A stretch of DNA of 64,000 bases from Butyricicoccus faecihominis. Its GTDB lineage: Bacteria > Bacillota > Clostridia > Oscillospirales > Butyricicoccaceae. Positions 1-8,401 of this stretch are shown here, one piece after another. A model generated the notes under the pieces. The model searched no databases. It was given only the letters and a program-made list of their open reading frames with translations, and was not told where the DNA came from. Within the stretch, counting starts at the first letter, position 1. Each line of letters opens with the position of its first letter. Where the stretch lies: the NCBI RefSeq assembly GCF_024462775.1, contig NZ_JANGCE010000005.1, positions 62,001 through 126,000 on the forward strand. Direction: 5' to 3'. Position numbers and translations under genes: made by a program.

Positions 1-475
1 GTTCGTATTCCTCGTCCTCGGCCGCCTTACACGCGCGGGTGTAATTCTCCATGGTGATACGGTAGCGGTCGGCTTCTTCTATCAGATACTTCACGCCGGT
101 GGCAGTGCTGGGCGGTGTGGTGCAATACTGCTGATAAAAATGGAATCTGTCTCTTAGCACATCTTTTTTGGGGGATAGCATATCCATAAATTCCTCATAC
201 CCATAGGGGCAGTTCTTACGGATTTCCTGACACGCCACATTCAATCCTGTCAGCGTATCGTCCTGCGCCAACTTGGACAACACCAGTTCGCCCACTGGCT
301 CCTCCGCCGCAAGCTGCACTTTGATGTTCTCCGTTCCGCCCACCGTCAGTTTAGAAGCCTCTGATGTAATGCCGATGCTTGCCAGATGATCCCGCAGGTC
401 GTAAAGGTTGCATGGTAGGGTCACAATCAGCGTACTGCCGGTTCTGGCATTGTTTTTAATCACTCCGGTTATCAC
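1..475 (-). CDS. ICE protein of unknown function (partial, 3' end outside window)
   Basis: The frame stays open from a GTG start at 473-475 to the window edge (158 codons). The start is fixed because the TGA stop of the upstream gene lies in the same frame five codons before it, and an AGGGGG ribosome site overlaps that stop. The product starts with a beta-strand-like stretch (TLIVTLPCNLYDLRDHL) and later has Cys/Pro and Glu-rich segments. I do not recognise a family with certainty; an ArdA-like antirestriction role would fit the element but is only a guess. It is translationally close to the upstream gene, with 12 bases between the two. Confidence 0.65.
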   Translation of the reverse strand, partial: MITGVIKNNARTGSTLIVTLPCNLYDLRDHLASIGITSEASKLTVGGTENIKVQLAAEEPVGELVLSKLAQDDTLTGLNVACQEIRKNCPYGYEEFMDMLSPKKDVLRDRFHFYQQYCTTPPSTATGVKYLIEEADRYRITMENYTRACKAAEDEEYE

Positions 476-487
476 AAGTTCCCCCTT

Positions 488-973
488 TCAACGCTCCATA
501 TCCTCGGTTTCGTCTTGCCCCGTCAGTTTCTCCGCCCACATCTGATTGATCTGCCGGTGGACACGCTGCGTCCGCCGGTAAGGGGAATCGTCCAGCCGTA
601 TTTCCGGCTCCCCGTTTTCGGCGGCCTGTATCTGCACCTGAACCTCGCCGGATGCAATGAAAATGGCATTGCACGCCTGCTCCATATAGGGATAGCCCAG
701 TCTGGAAATGTCAAAGGGCGTTACCTTGCATTTGCTCGTCCACGAAAACAGGTTGTGGGCAAGGTCAATCATCTGCTGGGAAGTTTCATCAAAGCCTTTG
801 GTCAGGCGTTTGATTTTCGCAAATTCAATGCCGTCCACCGTCACGCATTTCCGGGCGGTTTCAAAAAGCTCCGGTTCTTGGGACAGTAGGTAAAAGGCCG
901 CATGATAGGAACAGTCCAAAGGTCTGTTGCCCGTCAATGCGGCCAGCTCCATATATCGTTTTGTCTGTGACAT
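488..973 (-). CDS. Conserved ICE protein, unknown function (161 aa)
   Basis: A soluble protein of 161 residues without membrane segments, opening with SQTKRYMELAALTGNRPLD and ending in a charged tail. It has a good ribosome site (GGAGGTAG) before the ATG. It is part of a tightly packed minus-strand run: 12 bases separate it from the gene upstream and 12 from the GTG start downstream. No catalytic motif is visible and I do not recognise the family. Its place among other cargo-free backbone genes suggests a conserved element function rather than cargo. Confidence 0.7.
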   Translation of the reverse strand: MSQTKRYMELAALTGNRPLDCSYHAAFYLLSQEPELFETARKCVTVDGIEFAKIKRLTKGFDETSQQMIDLAHNLFSWTSKCKVTPFDISRLGYPYMEQACNAIFIASGEVQVQIQAAENGEPEIRLDDSPYRRTQRVHRQINQMWAEKLTGQDETEDMER

Positions 974-985
974 AATCTACCTCCA

Positions 986-1660
986 TCAATATTCTTCTTC
1001 CGGTTCATATTCAAAGCTGAAAAAGTCGGACAGGATTTGGTCAATGCCATATTCCTCGCCAATTTCGTCCTCATACTGTTCAATCAGCTTCAGTTCATCC
1101 TCGTCCGGTGATTCGCTCTCGCCGGTGCCAACGGAATAAGCTGACACACTGACATTGACCTCTGTTTCGTCAGCCTCCTCCATCATTTCCTGATACTGGT
1201 CGCTTTGTTCCAATGCGTCACGGTCACAGATGCCCGGAACCAGAAAGCAGGCATAGTCATGGTCGGTGCGAACCTCTACGGTAGAATAAATAAGGGAACG
1301 GTCATCGAGACTCAGCGATGCTACTGCATCAATTCTTTTCTCATTGATTAGTTCCTCATAAGCATCTCCAATTCCGAGTGTATCGTCATAGGATTCGGGA
1401 TCGTTCATCTGCGCATTTGGGCAGGTCTGTACAAATCCATATTTGATTTTATCCATGCTGACCTCTCCTGATAAATAATCTAACAGAAACCGGGTACTTG
1501 AATTTTTAGCGTTACCGCCATATTCCATATTTCCATGTGTGATTTCAGCTAAAATCGAGGCATAGAGCATCATCTTATCTGTGGTCACACATAAAATCCG
1601 CATACTGTCGCGTCCCGCCCATGCGTCGCAGGCGGACAGGATGTAAATATCATTTGCCAT
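986..1660 (-). CDS. Acidic ICE protein, unknown function (224 aa)
   Basis: The start is set at the ATG of MANDIYIL because AGGAGGTG sits 5 bases before it; an alternative ATG two codons upstream has no such spacing. The first 130 residues look globular (DIYILSACDAWAGRDSMRIL, then a segment resembling an alpha/beta fold). The last 60 residues are strongly acidic with runs of Glu and Asp and end in EPEEEY. Acidic tails of this kind are often found on DNA-mimic or partner-binding proteins, but there is no direct support for that here. Nine bases separate it from the ribbon-helix-helix gene upstream. Confidence 0.7.
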   Translation of the reverse strand: MANDIYILSACDAWAGRDSMRILCVTTDKMMLYASILAEITHGNMEYGGNAKNSSTRFLLDYLSGEVSMDKIKYGFVQTCPNAQMNDPESYDDTLGIGDAYEELINEKRIDAVASLSLDDRSLIYSTVEVRTDHDYACFLVPGICDRDALEQSDQYQEMMEEADETEVNVSVSAYSVGTGESESPDEDELKLIEQYEDEIGEEYGIDQILSDFFSFEYEPEEEY

Positions 1661-1669
1661 AAGCACCTC

Positions 1670-2146
1670 CTACAATTTGTCCGCAAGTCTGCGGAGGTTA
1701 TCAGTGTCCTGCAAAAAACTGTTAATCTGAAAATCCTTTTTCTGCATATAGTCCACGCCCAGCGTGACGGCCTCATTCAACATCTGGTCAAACTCGTCCT
1801 CTGTGCCATCATGGGCCATGTTCATCAGTACCTTAATCAGCAGAAAAAATGCCGCGCCGTCCAGCTTGCCGGACTTCATCAGCATTTTTGCAAGGCGGTT
1901 CGTCTGCTGTTCCATGACCGCCTTAATATCCTCGATGTGATAAACAGAAGTAAACTCCTGCCGGATAATCCCGGCGATAAAATCAATATCCTTAGTATAG
2001 CCGTCCACAGTCAGTCCCTTTTCAATGAACCGCCGTATCTGCTCATTGCGAGAGATATGCTCCCGGTCAGCCAGCTTGTCAATCTGACCGCACATTTCTT
2101 TTGTCAGGTAGACCGATGTAATAATCCGGTCGGTCTTTGTTGGCAT
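1670..2146 (-). CDS. Ribbon-helix-helix DNA-binding protein (possible relaxosome accessory or regulator)
   Basis: Residues 8-45 (ITSVYLTKEMCGQIDKLADR, then SRNEQIRRFIEKGL) match the beta-strand/helix/helix pattern of CopG/MobC-type ribbon-helix-helix proteins. The remainder is helical and may mediate oligomerisation. The ribosome site GGAGGG precedes the ATG. The gene is the first one downstream of a stretch with four short hairpins (2206-2321). In mobile elements such proteins either autoregulate or bind near oriT together with a relaxase. No relaxase is visible in this window, so the accessory role is inference. Confidence 0.75.
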   Translation of the reverse strand: MPTKTDRIITSVYLTKEMCGQIDKLADREHISRNEQIRRFIEKGLTVDGYTKDIDFIAGIIRQEFTSVYHIEDIKAVMEQQTNRLAKMLMKSGKLDGAAFFLLIKVLMNMAHDGTEDEFDQMLNEAVTLGVDYMQKKDFQINSFLQDTDNLRRLADKL

Positions 2147-2205
2147 TGGCGCCCTCCTTTCGGCGTTAGTCGAAAATTAACAACGATAGCTTCTGTTTAA
2201 CAAGG

Positions 2206-2321
2206 GTACAGGCTTTGCCTGTACGGTGTTTCCGTGGGTTGTTTAACAACCCTATTCCTGCCTTAACTCCAAAATCTAAGATTTTGGCACTAAGTAGCCC
2301 CCACCGCAGGCGGTGAGGGCT
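2206..2321. repeat. Cluster of four short hairpins in a gene-free stretch (candidate oriT or regulatory region)
   Basis: The 228-base gap 2147-2374 holds four inverted repeats in a row: 2206-2224 (8-bp perfect stem GTACAGGC, 3-base loop), 2236-2252 (7-bp perfect stem, 3-base loop), 2269-2287 (8-bp perfect stem CCAAAATC, 3-base loop) and 2296-2321 (11-12 bp stem with one mismatch). None is followed by a clear T-run, so they are not ordinary terminators. Position next to a ribbon-helix-helix gene inside a conjugative element suggests an origin of transfer or protein-binding array, but no nick site can be assigned. Confidence 0.55.
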
Positions 2322-2374
2322 GTTGGTCGCTCCGCTCCCCAAAAGGGCGAAAACAAAAGTCTACCCGCGCCACA

Positions 2375-2491
2375 TCAATAGTGATCCATGAAGATGGTGG
2401 CATACCGGCACACACGCTTCCCGTGGGCGATTACCAGAACCGCCACAACAAGCCCGGCGATAACTCCGCCGCAAATCAAAACTGCTTTCAT
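2375..2491 (-). CDS. Small single-pass membrane protein (38 aa)
   Basis: A 38-codon frame with its own ribosome site (AAGGAGAG) five bases before the ATG. Residues 2-22 (KAVLICGGVIAGLVVAVLVI) form a hydrophobic segment followed by a basic patch (HGKRVCR). It resembles the very short membrane proteins of Tn1549-like elements (DUF3789-like by size and context, not proven). An in-frame ATG five codons earlier overlaps the stop of the upstream gene (ATGA), so it is probably translationally coupled. Its function is unknown. Confidence 0.6.
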   Translation of the reverse strand: MKAVLICGGVIAGLVVAVLVIAHGKRVCRYATIFMDHY

Positions 2492-2502
2492 AAGCTCTCC
2501 TT

Positions 2503-2871
2503 TCATCGTTCCCATTCGTTATCCTGCGCAGGCCGCTGGTCACAGCGCCCATTCGGATAAACAAAGTCAGGAACCCTGTCATGTTTTCTCGCTTCTCTTA
2601 AAATGCTGGAGATAACAGCGGCGTCCGCAAGGCGGAACTGTTCATCCGCTTTTCCTGACTGAAATTCCTCGGCGTAAAACACCATGATATAATCCAAATC
2701 CACGAGTTTAGAGTCCATGCCGTTCTGCACCGCTTCCTCAAAGCTCATGCCGTAGTAACGTTCCACTTCGGTTATGTCACCACCGCAGCCGTGCAGGATC
2801 AGCCCCTCCAGCATTTTTCTGATTTCCGCCTGCTTTTCCTCTGAAAGCTGGCAGACATATACCGGCCTCAT
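2503..2871 (-). CDS. Conserved ICE protein, unknown function (122 aa)
   Basis: The start is placed at the ATG of MRPVYVCQL, which overlaps the stop codon of the TOPRIM gene (ATGA), rather than at an ATG 35 codons further upstream inside that gene. The protein is soluble and mostly helical, with a segment DITEVERYYGMSFEEAVQNG that looks like a helical repeat and a charged C-terminus. Translational coupling to the TOPRIM gene suggests they work together. I do not recognise the family. Confidence 0.65.
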   Translation of the reverse strand: MRPVYVCQLSEEKQAEIRKMLEGLILHGCGGDITEVERYYGMSFEEAVQNGMDSKLVDLDYIMVFYAEEFQSGKADEQFRLADAAVISSILREARKHDRVPDFVYPNGRCDQRPAQDNEWER

Positions 2872-3893
2872 CGTTCCACCGCTTTCTCCGGTTCGCCCTG
2901 ACCGGCCTGCAGCATTGTTCGGAACGTAAGCAAGTCCTGATTGAAGTCCTTGGTCTGCGGAGTCTGGATATAACATTTGTAGCCTAAATCCGTGAATGTG
3001 CCTGCGGAAACCTCCGCCTGCACCTGACCGTGGTTATGGGGCGTACCGTCCGCCAGCTTGCCGTCCACATCGTTGTCATAACAGAATACAATCTCTGTGA
3101 TTTCAGGGTGGAGCTGCAAATAGCGGTAAAGAGCTTTATCTGACAGGCATCCCTCCGACACCCTGTGATCCTCCCGCCAATCAATACCATTCAGCTTGCA
3201 GAGTGTGGCGTGGCTCATGGCGTCGATAGGGGCCTCAAACTCATACACACGGTTGGAATGCCCCTCCATGGTAAAGCCGTAGGTCTTGTCCGAGTTCTCC
3301 ACGTCCTGCCGGAAATGGCTGTCCGCGCTGGGGGCGCGTAAGGCACAGTACCGGGGTTTTCCGCCCTCGTCATAACCTACAAAAGCGCAGTTATGAAAGC
3401 TGTACCCGCTTTTTTCTGTTCTTGCCCCATACACCTTGCCCTGTTCTATCATGGCATACACGATTTCCTTATCAATGCCACGGGTACGGGTCAGGTAGGC
3501 GATGGTACGGTCAAAGTTCCTGTCCTTCGGCGGCAGTACCAGATCACCGCGTGGCTTTTTCTCCACAGGCGGGATGTAATGTTCCGTCTGTTCATAGGCG
3601 CGGCAGTTCAGAATCATTTCCGCAGCGCTCTTAAAATCGCTGGCGCCCATATATTCCTGCACAAAGTTCACGATATTGCCTTTGGAACCCTCTTTTGAAA
3701 AGCATACATAGCCCCGTCCATGCTTGAACAGATACAGGCCGCCGCTGTGCTTTACATGAACGGTATTCCTGTCGCCTTTTTCGATTTCAAAGCCGTGCTG
3801 AACGGCAAAATCAATGAGGTTCGTGTTGTAAATCTGCTGCATCTGTTCCTCGGTAAAGGGCATGGGCCGTGATTGCATCCGCATTTTTCTCAC
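2868..3893 (-). CDS. DUF3991/TOPRIM domain protein (primase-like)
   Basis: 341 residues. The N-terminal third (FAVQHGFEIEKGDRNTVHVK and the following GGLYLFKHGRGYVCF) matches the DUF3991-type, zinc-ribbon-like region of mobile-element primases. The C-terminal half carries TOPRIM hallmarks: YEFEAPIDAMSH (the Glu motif; usually EGxxD/A) and EIVFCYDNDVDGK (the DxD motif). Such proteins are thought to act in DNA replication or priming during conjugative transfer. A full primase active site is not demonstrated. An AGGAGG site precedes the ATG, and an intrinsic terminator-like hairpin lies directly upstream of it. Confidence 0.8.
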   Translation of the reverse strand: MRKMRMQSRPMPFTEEQMQQIYNTNLIDFAVQHGFEIEKGDRNTVHVKHSGGLYLFKHGRGYVCFSKEGSKGNIVNFVQEYMGASDFKSAAEMILNCRAYEQTEHYIPPVEKKPRGDLVLPPKDRNFDRTIAYLTRTRGIDKEIVYAMIEQGKVYGARTEKSGYSFHNCAFVGYDEGGKPRYCALRAPSADSHFRQDVENSDKTYGFTMEGHSNRVYEFEAPIDAMSHATLCKLNGIDWREDHRVSEGCLSDKALYRYLQLHPEITEIVFCYDNDVDGKLADGTPHNHGQVQAEVSAGTFTDLGYKCYIQTPQTKDFNQDLLTFRTMLQAGQGEPEKAVER

Positions 3894-3900
3894 CTCCTGT

Positions 3901-3950
3901 CAAACACAAAAACGCCGCCCGGAAGTGGTTTTCATCACTTCCGGGCGGCG
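3901..3950 (-). terminator. Intrinsic terminator or attenuator before the TOPRIM gene
   Basis: A perfect 15-bp inverted repeat (arms 3913-3927 and 3936-3950, 8-base loop) followed on the minus strand by TTTTTGTGTTTG. It lies between the 63-aa gene and the ribosome site of the TOPRIM gene, whose ATG is only 20 bases past the stem. It would either end transcription from the upstream genes or attenuate entry into the TOPRIM gene. Confidence 0.8.
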
Positions 3951-3967
3951 CTGTATTTGATTGATTG

Positions 3968-4159
3968 TCAGTCTTTTTTTCCGAATGTTTCTTTCAGGGC
4001 GGACAGTGTATCCACATCCTCCAAGTCTGCCTCTGAAAGAGGGGGATAACCCTTTTCCTCACGCAGCTTGTTTCCTTCCTCCAGCAATGTGGAACGTACA
4101 AAGGCGTCAAACTGTTCCATCAGTTCCTCATCCGTTTCTTTCCGCTTTTCATCTGCCAT
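3968..4159 (-). CDS. Small charged ICE protein (63 aa)
   Basis: The start is placed at MADEKRKETDEELM because AAGGAGG lies ten bases before it; an ATG seven codons upstream abuts the stop of the kinase gene but has no ribosome site of its own. The protein is short, highly charged and helical, with the segment EEKGYPPLSEADLEDVDTL near its end. It follows the HipA-like kinase gene with 21 bases between them and ends before a terminator hairpin, so it is the last gene of that transcript. No function can be assigned. Confidence 0.65.
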   Translation of the reverse strand: MADEKRKETDEELMEQFDAFVRSTLLEEGNKLREEKGYPPLSEADLEDVDTLSALKETFGKKD

Positions 4160-4180
4160 ATCTGCAATCCTCCTTATCAT

Positions 4181-5425
4181 TTAGCGTTCCAATTTCTCTC
4201 CGCTGTATGCCACATCCTCCTCTACATCAGCCGTGTGGTCATCCACCGGGTAAAAACTCCTGTGTTCATCCATTATCTGCGCCAGCCGTTCCACGCGCCC
4301 CCGCAGGGCGGCGCAGAGGGCGTCCGTGCGGGCCGTGTCGATAAAGAGGGAGCCTTTTACCAGTTCCCGCAGTTCCTCGTCAATCCCCGCCAGTGCAGTA
4401 AGGTCAAGCCAGTCAAAGGAGGACACCAGTTTAATCTGCTCGTCATGGGTGGCCTTGAACGGCTTGCTGGGCGCCTTTGCATGAGCGCTGATCATTGTCC
4501 ACGGCTTATCAAACCAGAGGGATGTGCCGCTGTCATAAACCGGCGCGCAGCCTGCCCATTCTAATGTGTTGGCGTTTCGGACAGCCCCAAAATTGTTCTG
4601 ATGTCTGTCCTCGTTGGCAATCAGGTAATCCAACACCAGCATACGGTCAATGCTGTCCTTTACACCGGGGATACCCAGCGTTTCACAGCAGTTTAAGTAA
4701 TGCTGGTACACGGAAACGTGGTTGGGCTTTGGCTGTGTCTGCATAATGTACCACGCCGTTACCAGTTCCGTATCCGGCGTAATAAAATCCTCACACACGC
4801 TGTACGGATAATCCTCCTGCACGGTCAGCGTGTAGGGGACATAGGGGATATGCAGCCGCTCCATAATCCTGCCTGCCAGTACCTCGTTGTACGGCTCCTG
4901 CTGGGTCGCGCCGCTTCCACCTTTGAGCAGGCAGCGTTTCCCGTCAATTATTGCCCATTTCTTCTTCAGCCATCCATCCGAGGTGTTGTCCGGCGACATC
5001 AGGCTGACTGCCCCTGCGCTGGACGGGTGTCCGAACAGAATATTGCCCACATCCTCGGAAAACGGATTTTCAAAAAAGTTGACTTCATGCCATGAGACCT
5101 GCCTGTCGGCGGGGCAGAGCCAATACTGATCCGACAGGGACAGCCCCAGACACTTCTCCAATAACGCCTGCGGGGAACTGATGTGCAGTTCCTCCAACGC
5201 ATGGCGCAGACCGGCGCGGCTTGCGGGGATTGCCCGCCCCCGCCACCATTCATTGAGCGCGGCGCGGTCAATCTTCCCCTTTTTCACAGGGATGCCCACC
5301 GGAACATGGGCAGGGTTAAATATTTCCCCAACAGCGGAAACAGAGGCAGTTTCACTGTCCAGACGGATTCCCGCCACGGGGATTTCCCTGTGCATTAAAA
5401 TATATGTTTGAATTGTTTCCACCAT
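4181..5425 (-). CDS. HipA-like protein kinase
   Basis: 414 residues with kinase landmarks of the HipA/CtkA group: an ATP-binding lysine in RCLLKGG (K168), an alpha-C-like glutamate in EPYNEVLAGRIME (E181), a catalytic loop NEDRHQNNFG (D273, N278) and a metal-binding aspartate in PVYDSGTSLW (D298). Families of this type phosphorylate proteins on Ser/Thr. No HipB-type Xre antitoxin lies next to it, so it is not an obvious toxin-antitoxin pair; the 63-aa charged protein downstream is the only tight neighbour. Such proteins in conjugative elements are sometimes mislabelled as excisionase; nothing here supports that. Confidence 0.8.
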   Translation of the reverse strand: MVETIQTYILMHREIPVAGIRLDSETASVSAVGEIFNPAHVPVGIPVKKGKIDRAALNEWWRGRAIPASRAGLRHALEELHISSPQALLEKCLGLSLSDQYWLCPADRQVSWHEVNFFENPFSEDVGNILFGHPSSAGAVSLMSPDNTSDGWLKKKWAIIDGKRCLLKGGSGATQQEPYNEVLAGRIMERLHIPYVPYTLTVQEDYPYSVCEDFITPDTELVTAWYIMQTQPKPNHVSVYQHYLNCCETLGIPGVKDSIDRMLVLDYLIANEDRHQNNFGAVRNANTLEWAGCAPVYDSGTSLWFDKPWTMISAHAKAPSKPFKATHDEQIKLVSSFDWLDLTALAGIDEELRELVKGSLFIDTARTDALCAALRGRVERLAQIMDEHRSFYPVDDHTADVEEDVAYSGEKLER

Positions 5426-5501
5426 TTTCTCAACTCCAATCTATTGTTATTATTCTACCAAATTGCAGGAACTTAAACAAGCGGTTTTACGCTGCTTTTC
5501 A

Positions 5502-6341
5502 TCAGCGTTCCAGTTCCCCGTCCGCTTCCTCTGCTGCTTCCTTGTTTTTGAGGCCACAGGGGATGAATTCATGCTCCCTGAAATGCTCCAGCACCTCCCG
5601 CATAGCCTGCGGGAGTCTGCTCTTATCCACATGGATGTCATCTGTCAGCGTGGCGGTATAGCCATAGTCATAAGCTCCGTAGGTTTCCCGGAGGAACTTA
5701 CACACCTTATCCGGCATTTCCTGCTCAAACTGGCTGATACAGCCATAGCGGATCAGGAAATCCGTGGCGCAATGCTCGCCGGAGGACTGCAAATCCAGTT
5801 CCAGCAGGGCAATGCATAATTCTCCGGTATCCTTGGACTGCACCACGCCGGGGAGCAGCACATAGCCGCCTGCGGTGTCACGGTCAAAGGTTTCCGTTCC
5901 ATACACCGCTAAAAGCCCTTGGTGCAGGGCGTTCAGCACGGACTTGGCATAGGCTTTTTCCTCCGTGCCATAGTCTGCCTGAAGCCGCTCATAGTTGATT
6001 TTCGTCATTACATTGGCGTTGATGTAATCCACATAAAGATTCATGGGTTCATAATCGGCGGCCGGTTCTTCAGCGGCCGGAGTTTCTGGTTCCTGACTGC
6101 CGCTGCTCTGTTCCTGCGGCGGCAGGATATGAAAGTCATCCACGTTTGTGACAAGGGCAAGGGAACGCCCATTATCCCAGTGCATATGTAGCTGCCCCTG
6201 GTCATCAACAAATTCTACCGTTCCACAAAGACCGTCCGGCATATTGCGCTCGCCCTCCATGTGGTCAAGTTCAATCCGGGTTCCCACGGGATATTTCTTC
6301 TTAATCTGCTCCACCTGATAAGGCTTTAAGAATCCCTGCAT
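5502..6341 (-). CDS. DUF4314-domain ICE protein (279 aa)
   Basis: Residues 1-75 match DUF4314, a small beta-barrel-like domain: PVGTRIELDHMEG, then GLCGTVEFVDDQGQLHMHWDNGRSL and NVDDFHILPP. A Glu/Pro linker follows, then a second domain of about 180 residues that I do not recognise and which ends in KEAAEEADGELER. The ATG has an AGGAGG site and overlaps the end of the upstream gene by 16 bases. It probably belongs to the same transcript as the methylase-helicase. Function unknown. Confidence 0.7.
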   Translation of the reverse strand: MQGFLKPYQVEQIKKKYPVGTRIELDHMEGERNMPDGLCGTVEFVDDQGQLHMHWDNGRSLALVTNVDDFHILPPQEQSSGSQEPETPAAEEPAADYEPMNLYVDYINANVMTKINYERLQADYGTEEKAYAKSVLNALHQGLLAVYGTETFDRDTAGGYVLLPGVVQSKDTGELCIALLELDLQSSGEHCATDFLIRYGCISQFEQEMPDKVCKFLRETYGAYDYGYTATLTDDIHVDKSRLPQAMREVLEHFREHEFIPCGLKNKEAAEEADGELER

Positions 6342-7723
6342 AGTTCCTCCTGCTCTGTATGGTCACGTCCCATGCCCTGCTCCAAAGCTGCGCTTTCCGG
6401 CTGTCCCATGGTCAGCTCCGCTTTATGGATAATGCTGTCCAGCAGACCGGCGCTGTCCCGTCCGACCTCTTTCCCAGTCTGAATGGCAAGGGCGCAGATC
6501 AGTCTCGTTTCCTCCGGCGTAAAAAGCGGGGAACAGTCCTGCTTAAAATACTGCAACAGCTTGGTTTCCTGTGCTTCCATACCAAATAATCCGTAACTGG
6601 ACAGGTGCTTTTGAAACATTTCCCTGTCTGCCACAGACTCCCGTGTGCCGTCCCTATGCAGGGCATAACAGCAAAGTCCTTTCTGTACCGCCTTTTGAGC
6701 GTCCATTGGACCAATGCGCTGCACATCATCGGCGGTATAACCGTAATCATGAAGCCGGTCATGCTCCAGCCGCTTGATATATTCATCCACCTCCATGGGT
6801 TTTGCGGCGTCCCAAACAAGTCCATGGGCGGAGATAACAGCATAGGCAAATTCCTGTTGGTTCTCTACCCAATATTTCACGCGCTCCACTGTCCCGTACC
6901 GCTGGCCGATGGACTGCCAGTTTTCATTATATTCCTGATAAGGAAAGGTACGGACATCATTGGGACTTTTGAACACCACCTCCGCATACGCAGGGTCAAA
7001 GGAATGGGTGCAGAGATAGTCAAGATGCTTCTGATAGTCCATCTCCACAATATCGCCTATGAGTTTCTTATCATCACCCTCCACACGCTTTATATCAATC
7101 CAAAAGGCTTTTACGTTCTCGTCCCTGCTTCCTCCATAGTAAGTCCATGTGTTGGCGGCATAGGTGTTGCGGATATAAACATCCCGTTCCGGGAAACACC
7201 ATGTGCCGTTTTTCCGGGTGAGCCAGAAAAAATTGCGGTAGCCGCCGCGATCCTCGGCAGCCTCCCGCAGCGTTTCCATATCGTACTTAAAATCCGTCTG
7301 ATAGAAGTCTGTGTTATGCTCCATTATTTTTTGCATGGTGGCAATCACATCCACATCTACAAAAGCGGCGCTGGGCCGCAGGCTGTAACCCTGTGTTTTC
7401 AGGTTCTCCCGCAGCTCCGCTATGATTTCCTCTCGTGAGCCACGGACAGAGGTTCCGTTATAGCGGTTCCTGTCCACAAACTCTGTCCCCATGTCCACCG
7501 GGATAAGCCGCAGGCCGTCCTCATGGGGAAGGACAAACTGGAAGGTTCCCTCCGGCTGCTCATCCGTAAGGGAAACCCCCTCGAAAATCTGCCGTAAATC
7601 GCCGGACACCGCTTCCGGTGTCTGCCTGATTTCATGGATTTTCTCACGGGGCATAGTGAGTTCCCATAACTCGTAATCATTTGCCCCCAGCTTGGACAGG
7701 GCGTTAATCTGGTTGTATTCCAT
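6326..7723 (-). CDS. Conserved ICE protein, unknown function (465 aa)
   Basis: The start is placed at MEYNQINALS because AGGAGG lies six bases before it; an upstream ATG eleven codons earlier lacks a site. The protein is soluble and rich in aromatic residues, with segments such as GGYRNFFWLTRKNGTWCFPERDVY and a hydrophilic C-terminal region. It resembles large backbone proteins common in Tn1549-like elements but I cannot name a domain. It overlaps both neighbours (20 bases upstream, 16 downstream), so the group is translationally coupled. Confidence 0.7.
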   Translation of the reverse strand: MEYNQINALSKLGANDYELWELTMPREKIHEIRQTPEAVSGDLRQIFEGVSLTDEQPEGTFQFVLPHEDGLRLIPVDMGTEFVDRNRYNGTSVRGSREEIIAELRENLKTQGYSLRPSAAFVDVDVIATMQKIMEHNTDFYQTDFKYDMETLREAAEDRGGYRNFFWLTRKNGTWCFPERDVYIRNTYAANTWTYYGGSRDENVKAFWIDIKRVEGDDKKLIGDIVEMDYQKHLDYLCTHSFDPAYAEVVFKSPNDVRTFPYQEYNENWQSIGQRYGTVERVKYWVENQQEFAYAVISAHGLVWDAAKPMEVDEYIKRLEHDRLHDYGYTADDVQRIGPMDAQKAVQKGLCCYALHRDGTRESVADREMFQKHLSSYGLFGMEAQETKLLQYFKQDCSPLFTPEETRLICALAIQTGKEVGRDSAGLLDSIIHKAELTMGQPESAALEQGMGRDHTEQEELCRDS

Positions 7724-8390
7724 GGCTGTCCTCCTGTTCCGGCTGTTCTTTGTCAAATATCAGGTTGGGGATATTGTCCTCCACCTTTTCCATGACAGCC
7801 TGTAATTTTTTATCATCCTCATAGCTGATTTCATCATCATTCCGCCCACGGAACACGCAGGCGTCATGGAGCGCCACCAGTTCGTCCTTGGTAAAGAGCT
7901 GCTTCTCATCCACCAGCCCTGCGCGGACGGCAAAATCACGCTTGGCGCCCTTGTAGTTGGTTTCATAGTAATGCCCCCAATGGACGCCCTCACGGTCGTA
8001 ATCGTACTGCCATGTCGTAAACCGGACCTCGTTATCCCTGCCCAGCTTGGCGGCAAGCAGGGTATCGCCAAATTCGGAGATCAGCCGGAAGCCGTCCTCC
8101 TTGTCAATCCCCCCAATCTCCAACGGCCTTGCATCGGCATAGAGGTCATGGGTCTGCTTCATATCCAGCAGAAGTGCGTGGAGCTGCTTCCGCTCCACAA
8201 TCAGCGGATTGTCCGGGAAGTAACGCATACCCCCAGACAACACAAATTGGCACACCTCCGCCTGTCCCTGATAGGCAATCAGACACAGTTCTTTATCACT
8301 GTTTGCAAAGGCGGTTCTTATCTCAAAGCCGAGAGCCGCCGCCCTTTTTGTAAAGGCGGCGGTCAGCTCCGGGGATATATCATGGTTCAT
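7704..8390 (-). CDS. Conserved ICE protein, unknown function (228 aa)
   Basis: A soluble 228-residue protein with an N-terminal region ELTAAFTKRAAALGFEIRT and a central YYETNYKGAKRDFAVRAGLV segment; the latter is reminiscent of the polyvalent-protein-associated domains seen in large element proteins, but this is only a resemblance. It starts eleven bases after the stop of the 2,720-residue gene with an AGGAGGG-like site and overlaps the next gene. It ends in an acidic tail. Function not recognised. Confidence 0.7.
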   Translation of the reverse strand: MNHDISPELTAAFTKRAAALGFEIRTAFANSDKELCLIAYQGQAEVCQFVLSGGMRYFPDNPLIVERKQLHALLLDMKQTHDLYADARPLEIGGIDKEDGFRLISEFGDTLLAAKLGRDNEVRFTTWQYDYDREGVHWGHYYETNYKGAKRDFAVRAGLVDEKQLFTKDELVALHDACVFRGRNDDEISYEDDKKLQAVMEKVEDNIPNLIFDKEQPEQEDSHGIQPD

Positions 8391-8401
8391 GGAAATCCCT
8401 C

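Noticed and set aside
2361-2582. Minus-strand frame of 73 codons
   Set aside because: Overlaps the better-supported 38-codon membrane protein gene, which has its own ribosome site.
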